This document shows, piece after piece, positions 36,757 to 45,424 of a DNA stretch of 64,000 bases; positions within the stretch are counted from its first letter, which is position 1; the number at the start of each line of letters is the position of its first letter. Both the position numbers and the translations under genes were made by a program. The stretch covers positions 29,573-93,572 of the forward strand of contig CAZQCF010000012.1 of NCBI GenBank assembly GCA_964592235.1, written 5' to 3'. The notes under the pieces were generated by a model. That model searched no databases. It was given only the letters and a program-made list of their open reading frames with translations, and was not told where the DNA came from. This DNA comes from PLA3 sp964592235. Its GTDB lineage: Bacteria > Planctomycetota > Phycisphaerae > UBA1845 > UTPLA1.

Positions 36757-38286
36757 ATGACCAGCCCGCATGCCCTGACGCTCGACGGCTCGCCGATCTC
36801 ACTCACGGCACTTGACCCCGCGTTGGTTCGGCCGCTCCACGTGACGCTTACCCCGAAAGCAACCGCGGCGGTCGCTGCTTCGCGCGATAAAATCGACAAA
36901 CTGATTACATCCGGCGCGACGATCTACGGAGTCAACACGGGCTTTGGCAAACTCTGCAACATCCGCATCCCGCACGATCAACTCGCCACCCTTCAGGAAA
37001 ACCTGCTCATTTCGCACGCCGTCGGCGTCGGCCAGCCGGTCCCCGACGAGGTCGTTCGTCTGATGCTGCTTTTCAAGATCAACGCATTGGCCCGCGGTGC
37101 CAGCGGCGTGCAGCCGGCCTGCGTCGCATGCCTCCTCCACATGCTCAACGCAGATCTCCTGCCGGTCGTCCCCACGCGCGGTTCGCTCGGAGCATCGGGA
37201 GACCTCGCCCCGCTTGCGCACCTCGTTCTGCCGCTCATCGGCCGGGGTCAGATCCGTGCGAATGGCCAGATACTCCCAGCCGACCAGGCCTTCGTCGCCC
37301 GCGGTATCTCACCGGTCAAACTCGCCGCAAAAGACGGCCTTGCCCTGATTAACGGCACCCAGTTCATGCTGGCCTACGCGGCGGCCATCGCGATCCGCGC
37401 GGCGCGACTCGCCAAAACGGCGGACATCGTCGCCAGCATGTCACTAGAGGCGCTGCGCGGCAGCGCCCGCCCGTTCGATGACCGGCTCATGCAGCTTCGC
37501 CCGCACCCGGGCGCGGCGGACACCGCATCGAACATGCGAAAGCTGCTCACTCGCAGCGAGATACTCCCGTCTCATGCAAACTGCGACAAAGTGCAGGACC
37601 CGTACAGCCTGCGCTGCATCCCACAGGTCCACGGCGCCTGCCGCGATGCCCTGCGCCATGCGACGGAGGTCTTCGAACGCGAGGCCGGCGCCGTTACGGA
37701 CAACCCGGTACTTGTTGACGACGAGGTCATTTCCGGCGGGCTCTTTCACGGCGAGCCGCTCGCCATGACGCTCGACTATCTCGCCATCGCCCTTTCGGAA
37801 TGGGCCAACATCTCCGAGCGACGAACCTTCCTGCTGCTCTCCGGCCACGACGGCCTGCCGCCGCTTTTGCTGAAGGACACCGGTATCAACAGCGGCCTGA
37901 TGATCCCGCAATACACCGCCGCCGCCCTCGTGAACGAATGCAAATTGCTGGCCGCCCCGGCTTCCACCGATTCCATCCCGACCAGCCTCGGCCAGGAAGA
38001 CCACGTCAGCATGGGCGCCAATGCCGCGCTCAAATGCTGGCAGTCCGTTGAGAATGCCGAGACTGTGCTGGCGATCGAATTGCTGACCGCGGCGCAGGCG
38101 CTGGACTTTCGCGCGCCGCTCAAACCGGGCGTCGGCCCGCTCGCCGCGCACGCTGCGGTGCGTCGCATGATCCCCTTTGCGACCGCCGATCGGGCTTTCG
38201 GGCACGACATCTGCAACGCCTTGGCGCTGGTGCAGGACCGGGCGCTGATTGGTGAGGTCGAAGCCGCCGCAGGCCCGCTTGCCTGA
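36757..38286 (+). CDS. hutH: Histidine ammonia-lyase
   Basis: A 509-residue enzyme that deaminates histidine to urocanate using the self-made MIO cofactor. The MIO triad Ala146-Ser147-Gly148 sits in TRGSLGASGDLAPLAHL; Tyr58 in the YGVNTGFGKL loop is also present, as are DPYSLRCIPQVHG and STDSIPTSLGQEDHVSMG. Length matches HutH. The other hut genes are not next to it. A role in making aromatic compounds (as TAL/PAL relatives do) is possible but His is favoured by the DxxxTSxxQEDHVS form. Confidence 0.93.
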   Translation: MTSPHALTLDGSPISLTALDPALVRPLHVTLTPKATAAVAASRDKIDKLITSGATIYGVNTGFGKLCNIRIPHDQLATLQENLLISHAVGVGQPVPDEVVRLMLLFKINALARGASGVQPACVACLLHMLNADLLPVVPTRGSLGASGDLAPLAHLVLPLIGRGQIRANGQILPADQAFVARGISPVKLAAKDGLALINGTQFMLAYAAAIAIRAARLAKTADIVASMSLEALRGSARPFDDRLMQLRPHPGAADTASNMRKLLTRSEILPSHANCDKVQDPYSLRCIPQVHGACRDALRHATEVFEREAGAVTDNPVLVDDEVISGGLFHGEPLAMTLDYLAIALSEWANISERRTFLLLSGHDGLPPLLLKDTGINSGLMIPQYTAAALVNECKLLAAPASTDSIPTSLGQEDHVSMGANAALKCWQSVENAETVLAIELLTAAQALDFRAPLKPGVGPLAAHAAVRRMIPFATADRAFGHDICNALALVQDRALIGEVEAAAGPLA

Positions 38287-38386
38287 TCTGGAAACCCTGA
38301 CTGAAGCGTGCTACGCTATGCGATTCGGCAAGCCGCCGTGAGCCAACTCAAATCCGCCGAACCGGCCGGGCAAAAGGAGCGATACG

Positions 38387-39439
38387 ATGCCAACCAAGAA
38401 AGAACTGCTCGCCACCCCCATCGAGCACATCGACATTACCAAGTTCGATTACGCCAGGCTCGTCGGCTCGATGGAGCACATGGCCTATAGCAGCCGAGAT
38501 CTGCATCGCGCCGCCACGATCTACAACATGATGCTCAACGACGCGGACTGCGGAATCATCCTGTGCATGGCCGGCTCGCTCGTCTCGGCGGGTTTGAAGA
38601 AAGTCTTCGCCGACATGGTGCGCAACCGCATGGTCGATTGCATCGTCAGCACCGGGGCGAACCTGATCGATCAGGACTTCTTCGAGGGGCTGGGCTTCCG
38701 GCACTACATCGCACCCGATCGATACAAGTCCGGCATGGAAGACGACACGCTCCGCGACTTGCACATCGACCGCATCTACGATACGTTCATCGACGAGGAT
38801 GAGCTGCGCATCTGCGACGATGTCACCAAGCAGATTTTCGACAGCCTCAAGCCGCGCGCCTATTCCTCGCGCGAGATGCTCCGCGAGTTCGGCCGCTACC
38901 TCGACAAGAACGGGAAGAACCGCGACTCCATCCTGCTCGCGGCTTTCGAGAACGACGTGCCGATTTTCGCTCCGGCCTTCTCCGATTGTTCGGCGGGCTT
39001 CGGCTTGGTCGCGCACATTGCCGAACGCGGCGGCAAGGATCACGTCATCTGGGACGGCGGACGCGACTTCTATGAACTGACCCAGTTGAAGATCCAATGC
39101 CCGCGCACGGGCATCTTCATGATCGGCGGCGGGGTGCCCAAGAACTTCACGCAGGACATCGTCGTCGCGGCGGAGATCCTCGGCCAGGATGTCGAAATGC
39201 ACCGCTACGCCGTTCAGGTCACCGTGGCCGACGTGCGCGACGGGGCACTCTCCAGCAGCACGCTCAAGGAAGCGTCCAGTTGGGGCAAGGTGGATACCGC
39301 GTTTGAGCAAATGGTCTACAGCGAAGCGACGCTGGCGGTCCCGGCGATCGTCGGCTACGGCTACGGCCAAGGCGCATGGAAGAAGCGCGAAGCCCGGCGC
39401 TGGCAGAAGTTCTTTGAGATGACGCCGCAACATGCCTGA
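38387..39439 (+). CDS. Deoxyhypusine synthase-family protein
   Basis: A 350-residue NAD-dependent enzyme family that transfers an aminobutyl group from spermidine. The catalytic lysine is Lys301 in EASSWGKVDTAF, aligning with the active-site lysine of human DHS. The NAD-binding parts MAGSLVSAGLKKVF, STGANLIDQDFF and MIGGGVPKNF are intact. Bacteria lack eIF5A, so bacterial members are thought to make homospermidine-like or other polyamines; the product cannot be set from sequence. AGGAG 8 bases before the ATG supports the start. hldD overlaps its 3' end by 8 bases, so the two are co-translated. Confidence 0.88.
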   Translation: MPTKKELLATPIEHIDITKFDYARLVGSMEHMAYSSRDLHRAATIYNMMLNDADCGIILCMAGSLVSAGLKKVFADMVRNRMVDCIVSTGANLIDQDFFEGLGFRHYIAPDRYKSGMEDDTLRDLHIDRIYDTFIDEDELRICDDVTKQIFDSLKPRAYSSREMLREFGRYLDKNGKNRDSILLAAFENDVPIFAPAFSDCSAGFGLVAHIAERGGKDHVIWDGGRDFYELTQLKIQCPRTGIFMIGGGVPKNFTQDIVVAAEILGQDVEMHRYAVQVTVADVRDGALSSSTLKEASSWGKVDTAFEQMVYSEATLAVPAIVGYGYGQGAWKKREARRWQKFFEMTPQHA

Positions 39440-40409
39440 TCTGATCGCCGTCACCGGCGCCGCAGGTTTCATCGGCTCGAACCTCGCGCATCGCCTCGCG
39501 CACGACGGGCACGATTTGATGCTCGTCGATCGTGAGGTAACGCCCGCCAAGGCGCCGAATCTGTCCGGGCTGGATCAATCGCGCCTGCGACCGGCCGGCG
39601 ACGTGCTGCGACACGATCAATTCCTCGTTGACCTCGAGGCCGGGCGCCTCGCTCCCGCCGCGATTTTCCATCTCGGCGCGTGCAGCCGCACGACCGAGAC
39701 GAATTGGGAGTTTCTCCAGGAAATCAACATCCGCTACACCCAGCGGCTCTGGAACTGGTGCGCGGCAAACACTCGCCCTCTCATTTACGCGTCCAGCGCC
39801 GCGACCTATGGCGACGGCAAAATGGGCTTCAACGATCGCACGCCGCCGAGCGAACTCAAACCACTCAACCTCTACGGCAAAAGCAAGAACGATTTTGATC
39901 AGTGGGCATTGGAGCAAGTAGCGGCCGGTCGTCCTGCGCCGCCGCGATGGGCCGGCGTCAAGTTCTTCAACGTCTACGGCCCGCGCGAAGGACACAAGGA
40001 CCGCATGGCCAGCGTCGTCTGGCACGCACGGCGGCAGATTCTCGAAGGCGGAGAAGTGCGTCTGTTCAAGTCAAACGACCCCGCGATTCGCGATGGGGAA
40101 CAGCGCCGCGACTTCGTCTTCGTCGGCGATTGCGTCGAGCACTTGCTCTGGCTCTGGAAAAGCGATGCCCCCTGCGCGCTGTACAACTCCGGAACCGGCA
40201 CGCCGCGGACCTTTCTCGATCTGGCGCACGCGGTCTTCGCCGCCCTCGGCCGCGAACCCCGCATCCGCTTCATCGACATGCCGCCCGATGTCGCCGGCCA
40301 GTATCAGAACTTCACCCAGGCCGACATGAGCCGACTCCGCGATGCAGGTTTCAACCTGCCGCCGACCGCGCTGGAAGCCGGTGTACGACAGACGCTCGCC
40401 GATTCGTGA
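39432..40409 (+). CDS. hldD: ADP-L-glycero-D-manno-heptose 6-epimerase
   Basis: A 325-residue extended SDR. NAD(P)-binding GAAGFIG (9-15), HLGACSRTTETN (80-91, the HldD-specific block with its Ser/Thr), ASSAATYG (120-127) and the Tyr148-x-x-x-Lys152 pair in NLYGKSKNDFD are present, plus KFFNVYGPRE with the family's GHKDRMASVV. It makes the heptose precursor for lipopolysaccharide inner core, implying a Gram-negative-type outer membrane consistent with mla genes in this window. It overlaps the upstream DHS-family gene by 8 bases. A strong hairpin follows its stop. Confidence 0.92.
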   Translation: MPDLIAVTGAAGFIGSNLAHRLAHDGHDLMLVDREVTPAKAPNLSGLDQSRLRPAGDVLRHDQFLVDLEAGRLAPAAIFHLGACSRTTETNWEFLQEINIRYTQRLWNWCAANTRPLIYASSAATYGDGKMGFNDRTPPSELKPLNLYGKSKNDFDQWALEQVAAGRPAPPRWAGVKFFNVYGPREGHKDRMASVVWHARRQILEGGEVRLFKSNDPAIRDGEQRRDFVFVGDCVEHLLWLWKSDAPCALYNSGTGTPRTFLDLAHAVFAALGREPRIRFIDMPPDVAGQYQNFTQADMSRLRDAGFNLPPTALEAGVRQTLADS

Positions 40410-40436
40410 TGCTCTCCAATCAATGGACCGTGCCGT

Positions 40437-40461
40437 GTGACACTGCTCCAAGCAGTGTCAC
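40437..40461 (+). terminator. Strong hairpin between convergent genes, possible bidirectional terminator
   Basis: GTGACACTGCT-CCA-AGCAGTGTCAC: a perfect 11-bp stem with a 3-base loop between the hldD stop and the convergent esterase-like gene. A second, outer pair CAATGGA / TCCATTG flanks it. No T-tract follows on either strand, so it could instead be a dispersed palindromic repeat. Confidence 0.45.
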
Positions 40462-40532
40462 GCCCAATCATCCATTGGCTTGGCGAAACGAGGTCAAGGG
40501 TAACCACTCAATCTTAAACCGCCATGGGCCGA

Positions 40533-41612
40533 TTATTTCGAACCGATTTGAACGTCGATCGGCGGCGCATTCGTCTCAAAAACATCGCTCGCCGGCGTCT
40601 CACCTCGCTGAAGCGCATCGCGCAGCAACAAGACCATCATCCCCGCAGTCGCGCGCCGCATTCGATCAAGATCTTCCCCGGACCCGCAGAACGCCGCCGA
40701 GGCCGCCGCCGCCGGTTCATCCAGCATGTCCCCGTGCGCGTACTCCGTCGCAATCACGCGCCACGCCGGCGACTGACTCGCATTGAAGAACTGAACGTAG
40801 TTGTCGCCTTCCGGCGCGCAGGCGCCGCCCAATCCGGCCCCGAGCACGAGCGCCGGCAAGCTGAATGGAAACGGCTCGTCCGCGACGCGAGGTTGATTTC
40901 CCGCCGGCCCGCCGCGCCCATCCACCGGGTCGACGCCGATGATCGCGCGAAACCGCGTCGGATCCTTCAGCGCGGAGAGCCACGCCACCTTGCCCCCGCG
41001 CGAATGGCCGCCAATGGCCAGTCGATCCAGGCGCGCCGTGACCCCTGCGACCGCGCTCAAATTCTCGGTCATCCACTCCACGAGTGCAAACGCGACATCC
41101 GCCTCTTCAAAGGCGCTCGGCGACCCGAGCAGCGCCATGAGGCCGGGCTGATACATCTGCGGCGCGACCACAACAAACCCGTGACTGGCGACGTGCCGCA
41201 GCATTCCTTCATACGCGCTGCTCTCCACCATGAAGCCATGTTGAAACAGCAGCACGGGATACTGACCCGGCGCCGCTGGGGCGTGCACGCGCAGCAGCAC
41301 CGGCGCACCGCGATCGCAGCGCTCGACGACGAGGGATGCCACCTCCAGCGCACCGGATCGATAGGGATCCTCCACCGAGACGTATGGAGCATCCGAAGTT
41401 ATGGACTGGGCCACGCCGCGCGGCCGGCCACTTGGCCTCTGGGGGCAAGGCGTCGGTGTTCCGCAACCCGTCAGCCACGCACCCGCAGCCAGCAGGCCTG
41501 CCGCAAGACGTCCCCGCAACGTCCGCCAGCGCGCGATCGTAGTCGTGAACCGTTGCAACGTGTCACCCCTTCGGCAACAGAATGAAACTCCGCGTAACGA
41601 GGAATAGCTCAT
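40533..41612 (-). CDS. Lipoprotein alpha/beta-hydrolase (chlorophyllase/dienelactone hydrolase-like)
   Basis: From the ATG at 41612 (GAGG 5 bases upstream) the protein is 359 residues; a TTG at 41558, preceded by AAGGGG, would give a cleaner lipoprotein signal and is a real alternative. The lipobox AWLTGC precedes a secreted alpha/beta-hydrolase domain: oxyanion-side FQHGFMVESSAYEGML, nucleophile elbow GGHSRGGKVAW, acidic residue in IIGVDPVDGRGG, and a late His in EYAHGDMLD. The layout with a VDPVDG strand matches chlorophyllase-like/platelet-activating-factor-hydrolase-like proteins. The physiological ester is unknown. Confidence 0.82.
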   Translation of the reverse strand: MSYSSLRGVSFCCRRGDTLQRFTTTIARWRTLRGRLAAGLLAAGAWLTGCGTPTPCPQRPSGRPRGVAQSITSDAPYVSVEDPYRSGALEVASLVVERCDRGAPVLLRVHAPAAPGQYPVLLFQHGFMVESSAYEGMLRHVASHGFVVVAPQMYQPGLMALLGSPSAFEEADVAFALVEWMTENLSAVAGVTARLDRLAIGGHSRGGKVAWLSALKDPTRFRAIIGVDPVDGRGGPAGNQPRVADEPFPFSLPALVLGAGLGGACAPEGDNYVQFFNASQSPAWRVIATEYAHGDMLDEPAAAASAAFCGSGEDLDRMRRATAGMMVLLLRDALQRGETPASDVFETNAPPIDVQIGSK

Positions 41613-41667
41613 CTCAACCTCGCGGAGAATTGTAGCAACCGCACGCGGCAAGTCCGACTCGCTCAAA

Positions 41668-42036
41668 TCATTTGAACGAATTGCGCCGCACCGTTTTCGT
41701 GCCGCGCTTTGAAGTGGGCTTCCGACTGTTCGCAAACAGCTCCCCGAACAATTCGTGCACCTTCCGCCTCGCCCGCGACAGCACGATTCGTCCGATCGGC
41801 GTCAAACGGTAAACCCGCCGGTGTCTGGTTTCGACGACTGTTCGGGCCGACCGCAGCCAATTCAGTCGCTCCATTTGATGCAGGATCGGGTAAAGCGTGC
41901 CGGGGCCAAGCCGGTATCCGTGCCGGCCCAGCTCATCCATGATCCACTGCCCGTAAATCGGCCCGTCGCCGGCGTGGTGCAGGATATGCAGCCGGATCAA
42001 ACCGGCGTACAGATGTTGGTCCCCGCTGCGAGGCAT
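41668..42036 (-). CDS. PadR-family transcriptional regulator
   Basis: A 122-residue winged-helix repressor. The recognition region GPIYGQWIMDELGRHGYRLGPGTLYPILHQMERLNWL has the PadR hallmark GTLYPxLxxLE, and HRRVYRLTPIGR is the wing. A basic tail follows (RKPTSKRGTKTVRRNSFK). GGGAGG lies 9 bases before the ATG. It is divergent from the chromate transporter gene, a pairing seen for PadR regulators, and an operator-like tandem inverted repeat lies between the two starts. It probably represses both genes. Confidence 0.92.
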   Translation of the reverse strand: MPRSGDQHLYAGLIRLHILHHAGDGPIYGQWIMDELGRHGYRLGPGTLYPILHQMERLNWLRSARTVVETRHRRVYRLTPIGRIVLSRARRKVHELFGELFANSRKPTSKRGTKTVRRNSFK

Positions 42037-42057
42037 TGAAACGATCCTCCCTTTATC

Positions 42058-42087
42058 ATATCGTATCCCGATATCGGAATTCGATAA
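42058..42087. promoter_or_regulatory. Tandem PadR-type operator between padR and chrA
   Basis: ATATCG-N5-CGATAT (42058-42074) shares its right half with a second site ATATCG-N5-CGATAA (42071-42087), the centre being the palindrome CGATATCG. A possible chrA -10 (GATAAT, 42083-42088) overlaps the second site, 13 bases before the ATG at 42102. The assignment to the PadR protein is inferred from position. Confidence 0.6.
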
Positions 42088-42101
42088 TTCTGGAACTTCA
42101 T

Positions 42102-43286
42102 ATGCCGGCCGTCAACGATCAACCCGATGCCGGTCCTGAACGCATGGCCGCACGACTGCGCGAACTCGCCGCGCTCTTTCTCAAGCTTGGCGCCACCTCC
42201 TTCGGCGGCCCGGCCGCTCACATCGCGATGCTGGAACAGGAAGTCGTCCACCGCCGTAAATGGATGACGCACGCCGAGTTTCTCGATCTCCTCGGCGCCA
42301 CCAACCTCATCCCCGGCCCCAACTCAACTGAAATGGCTATTCACATCGGCCTGCGCCGCGGCGGCTGGCGTGGGCTGCTTATCGCCGGAGCCTGTTTCAT
42401 TCTGCCGGCCTTTTTCATCACATTCGCCTGCGCGTGGTTTTACACCCGCTATGCCGAGCTACCGCGAATTCACGGAGCGTTGCACGCCGTTAAGCCTGTC
42501 GTGCTCGTCATCGTGTTGCAGGCGCTCTGGCGCTTGGCGCCATCGGCCTTGCGAACGCGCCGGCTCGCGGCCGTCGCACTGGTTGCCTTTGCCCTGTCAC
42601 TCATTGGCTTTCACGAGTTGCTTCTGCTCGCGCTGGCAGGCATGGCCGTACCTTTGCTGAATCGTTTACTGCGCCCCGGCGATTCGCTTTGCTGCGTTAC
42701 TGCCCCGTTGGCGGCAATTCCCGTCTGGCCCCTTATCAGTCCGGTGTTCTCCACGACCACGGGCAGCGCGACCCTCTGGAAACTCTTTTTATTCTTCGCC
42801 AAGATCGGCTCGGTGCTGTACGGCAGCGGCTACGTCCTGCTTGCGTTCCTCCGCGCCGGTCTCGTCGAACGCTGGCAATGGCTGACCGAATCGCAACTCC
42901 TCGACGCCATCGCCATCGGGCAATTCACGCCCGGCCCCGTCTTCACGTCCGCGACCTTCATCGGCTACGTCATCGCCGGACCGGCCGGTGCCTGCACCGC
43001 AACGGCCGGAATCTTCCTTCCTGCGTTCGTCTTCGTGGCGATAAGCGCGCCCCTCATTCCACGACTTCGCCGGTCGCCTCTCGCGGCGTCCATTCTTGAC
43101 GGCGTCAACGTCGCTTCGCTCGCCCTCATGGCGGCCGTCACCTGCCAGCTTGCCCGCTCCGCATTGACGGATTGGTCGACCGTGCTCATCGGAATCACCG
43201 GCGTGATCTTCCTCTTGTTCACGCGATTGAACCCCGCGTGGCTGATTCTCGCCGCGGCACTGGTCGGGCTTGCCGCGATGGACTGA
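42102..43286 (+). CDS. chrA: Chromate transporter (CHR family)
   Basis: Start at 42102, inside a longer TTG frame that would cross the operator and is rejected. The 394-residue protein has two homologous halves. The first carries LGATSFGGPAAHIAMLEQEVV and GATNLIPGPNSTEMAIHIG; the second FAKIGSVLYGSGYVLLAFL and IGQFTPGPVFTSATFIGYV. Between and after are hydrophobic helices, about ten in total. ChrA exports chromate in resistance operons; many chromosomal homologues have unknown anions. The PadR regulator and operator support inducible expression. Confidence 0.9.
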   Translation: MPAVNDQPDAGPERMAARLRELAALFLKLGATSFGGPAAHIAMLEQEVVHRRKWMTHAEFLDLLGATNLIPGPNSTEMAIHIGLRRGGWRGLLIAGACFILPAFFITFACAWFYTRYAELPRIHGALHAVKPVVLVIVLQALWRLAPSALRTRRLAAVALVAFALSLIGFHELLLLALAGMAVPLLNRLLRPGDSLCCVTAPLAAIPVWPLISPVFSTTTGSATLWKLFLFFAKIGSVLYGSGYVLLAFLRAGLVERWQWLTESQLLDAIAIGQFTPGPVFTSATFIGYVIAGPAGACTATAGIFLPAFVFVAISAPLIPRLRRSPLAASILDGVNVASLALMAAVTCQLARSALTDWSTVLIGITGVIFLLFTRLNPAWLILAAALVGLAAMD

Positions 43287-43374
43287 ATCCCGGTGAACGA
43301 TTCACTCCGCAACCGACAGGGCTGCTTATCGACGCTAACCAGTTAAGGTGCACCCAGCGTGGTACAATCCACGC

Positions 43375-45171
43375 ATGGCCCAGCCCCCGCAAGCTGATTT
43401 ACCCCGCCGCTCTGACTCACCCGACGACGGTGCGACCGGCGGCATCATCCACACGTATCTCGGGTACGACCCGCAGCGCTTTCCCATGCCCGCGCGCGAG
43501 CCGCCGGACCTCGTCTCGCCCGCGTTTGAACACATGCTCGCTTACGGCAGCATGCGCCGCTTCACCGACGAAGAACTCGCAAGCGCGATTGAACTGGACC
43601 CCTCACAGATTCGCGGGCTGGGGCCGAGCCTGGATTCACTGCTGGCGATGCTCGAAGAACGCAAGCGAAAGATTCTCGAGACCTACGAGACCGCCGGCGC
43701 GAAGCACGATGCGCAGCGAGCCTACGAATCCGCCGCTCGAAATGCCCATCCGCCCAAGGCGAAGCAAGCGGCATTCGATCGCGCGGTGCGCGCGGCCCAG
43801 ATGCGCGACCTGGAGAAACTCTGGTACGGTGAATCGCAACGAAGTGAATTCGCCCGCGTGCTCGTCACGCTCATGGACCGGCTCGGAGACCGGTTTCAAG
43901 TCGAGCAGCTCGCCGCGAAGTACGCATTCACCGGCCGCACGCCGATGACCGCGGCCAAGGCGATCGAGATCAAGGACGAGCTGGAAACCATCGACCGCCT
44001 CATTGAGCAACTCAAGGAGGCCGCCCGCAACGCGAAGCTCTACCGCATCAACATGGACGAGCTGGCCCGCTTCGCCAATGAGGAGCAAATCGGCGAATTG
44101 GAGGCGCTGCGGCGACAGGTCGAGGAGATGGTCCGTCACCTCGCCGAGGAGCAGGGCCTGCAGCGCGACGGCAAGCAGTTCGCGCTCACGCCCAAGGCCT
44201 TCCGCGTCTTCCAATCGAAATTGCTGGACCGCATCTTCGCCGACCTTCAGGCAGCGCGGAGCGGCCGACACGTGGACGACATCAGCGGCGAGGGCGCGGT
44301 CGAATTGCCTCGCACCAAGCCCTACGAATTCGGCGATTCGCTCGCGAACATGGACGTCGCCGGCTCGCTCGTCAATGCGCTGGTCCGCCAGTCGCAGGAA
44401 TCAGCACCAAGCAGCGCCCCTGCCGGTTCCGACCCGGGCGAATCGCCGGTTTCGCCGAAGCGAATCCGCCTCAATCCGGCCGACATCGAAATCCATCGCA
44501 CGCGCAACACACCCAAGTGCGCCACGGTCGTCGTCATGGACATGAGCGGCTCGATGCGCCACGGCGGGCAGTACATCAATGTCAAACGCATGGCACTGGC
44601 GCTCCACGGCCTGATCCGCAGCGAGTACCCCGGCGATTTCGTGGACTTTGTTGAGGTGTACACGGTCGCCAAACGGCGGCACGTCTCGGAAGTCCCCAGT
44701 CTGCTGCCCAAGCCCGTCACGATCTACGACCCGGTCGTGCGACTTCGCGCGGACTTGGGCGACGAGCGCATCACCGAGCGCGATCTGCCGCCCCACTTCA
44801 CCAATCTCCAACAGGGCCTGCGCCTCGCGCGCACCCTGCTCCAGGTGCAGGACACCCCCAATCGCCAGATCATCCTCATCACCGACGGCCTGCCCACGGC
44901 CCACTATGAAGACAATCAGCTTTATATGCTGTACCCGCCCGACCACCGCACCGAGCATTTCACGCTGCGCGAAGGCGCCGCGTGCAAGGACCAGGGCATC
45001 ACCATCAACGTCTTCCTCCTGTCGAACTGGGGCCAGACCGAGGAAGACGTGCAATTCGCCAACACCCTCGCCGAACGCACCGCCGGGCGCGTGTTCTTCG
45101 TCGGCGGGCGCGAACTGGTGCGGTACGTCGTCTGGGACTATCTCAAACAGCGGCGATACCGCATCGGCTGA
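43375..45171 (+). CDS. VWA-domain protein (CoxE/YehP-like), with long helical N-terminal region
   Basis: Start at 43375 (MAQPPQADLPRRS). A 598-residue cytosolic protein without a signal peptide. About residues 60-290 are helical and highly charged, with coiled-coil potential (IKDELETIDRLIEQLKEAARNAKLY, EELEALRRQVEEMVRHLAEEQ-like). The C-terminal VWA domain has a complete MIDAS start, DMSGSMRHGG at Asp389, then ITDGLPTAHYEDN. Such VWA proteins usually work with a MoxR-type AAA+ ATPase in metal or complex insertion, but no such gene is adjacent here. Partner and substrate are unknown. Confidence 0.83.
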   Translation: MAQPPQADLPRRSDSPDDGATGGIIHTYLGYDPQRFPMPAREPPDLVSPAFEHMLAYGSMRRFTDEELASAIELDPSQIRGLGPSLDSLLAMLEERKRKILETYETAGAKHDAQRAYESAARNAHPPKAKQAAFDRAVRAAQMRDLEKLWYGESQRSEFARVLVTLMDRLGDRFQVEQLAAKYAFTGRTPMTAAKAIEIKDELETIDRLIEQLKEAARNAKLYRINMDELARFANEEQIGELEALRRQVEEMVRHLAEEQGLQRDGKQFALTPKAFRVFQSKLLDRIFADLQAARSGRHVDDISGEGAVELPRTKPYEFGDSLANMDVAGSLVNALVRQSQESAPSSAPAGSDPGESPVSPKRIRLNPADIEIHRTRNTPKCATVVVMDMSGSMRHGGQYINVKRMALALHGLIRSEYPGDFVDFVEVYTVAKRRHVSEVPSLLPKPVTIYDPVVRLRADLGDERITERDLPPHFTNLQQGLRLARTLLQVQDTPNRQIILITDGLPTAHYEDNQLYMLYPPDHRTEHFTLREGAACKDQGITINVFLLSNWGQTEEDVQFANTLAERTAGRVFFVGGRELVRYVVWDYLKQRRYRIG

Positions 45172-45252
45172 CCGGCCCGCGAATCGGGTCCATTCCGGGG
45201 CGATTTCCCGCCCGGCACCGTTGTTTTTTCGCCGGCCTGACGCGGAATTCTG

Positions 45253-45281
45253 TTCACTCGAAAAGCGGCTTCTGTTATCAT
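45253..45281 (+). promoter_or_regulatory. Sigma70-like promoter of the subtilisin-like protease gene
   Basis: TTCACT (45253-45258), a 17-base spacer and TATCAT (45276-45281). The predicted transcript has a long leader of about 135 bases before the start at 45425. Confidence 0.45.
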
Positions 45282-45424
45282 TAACATGGCTGGTTGGATC
45301 GCCGATCAAGGTTGATTCGGCGACGTGTGGTCAGGGTCTCGCCGGGGAGGCGGGCAGCGGGCCGCGTGGCGCTGCGACGATCCTTTGTGCGGGCTTCATG
45401 TCAAACCAGGTGTGGAGATTGGGA

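Noticed and set aside
44648..45424. Upstream extension of the S8 protease frame into the VWA gene
   Set aside because: It would overlap the VWA MIDAS region, hide the signal peptide and bypass the GGAG site before 45425.
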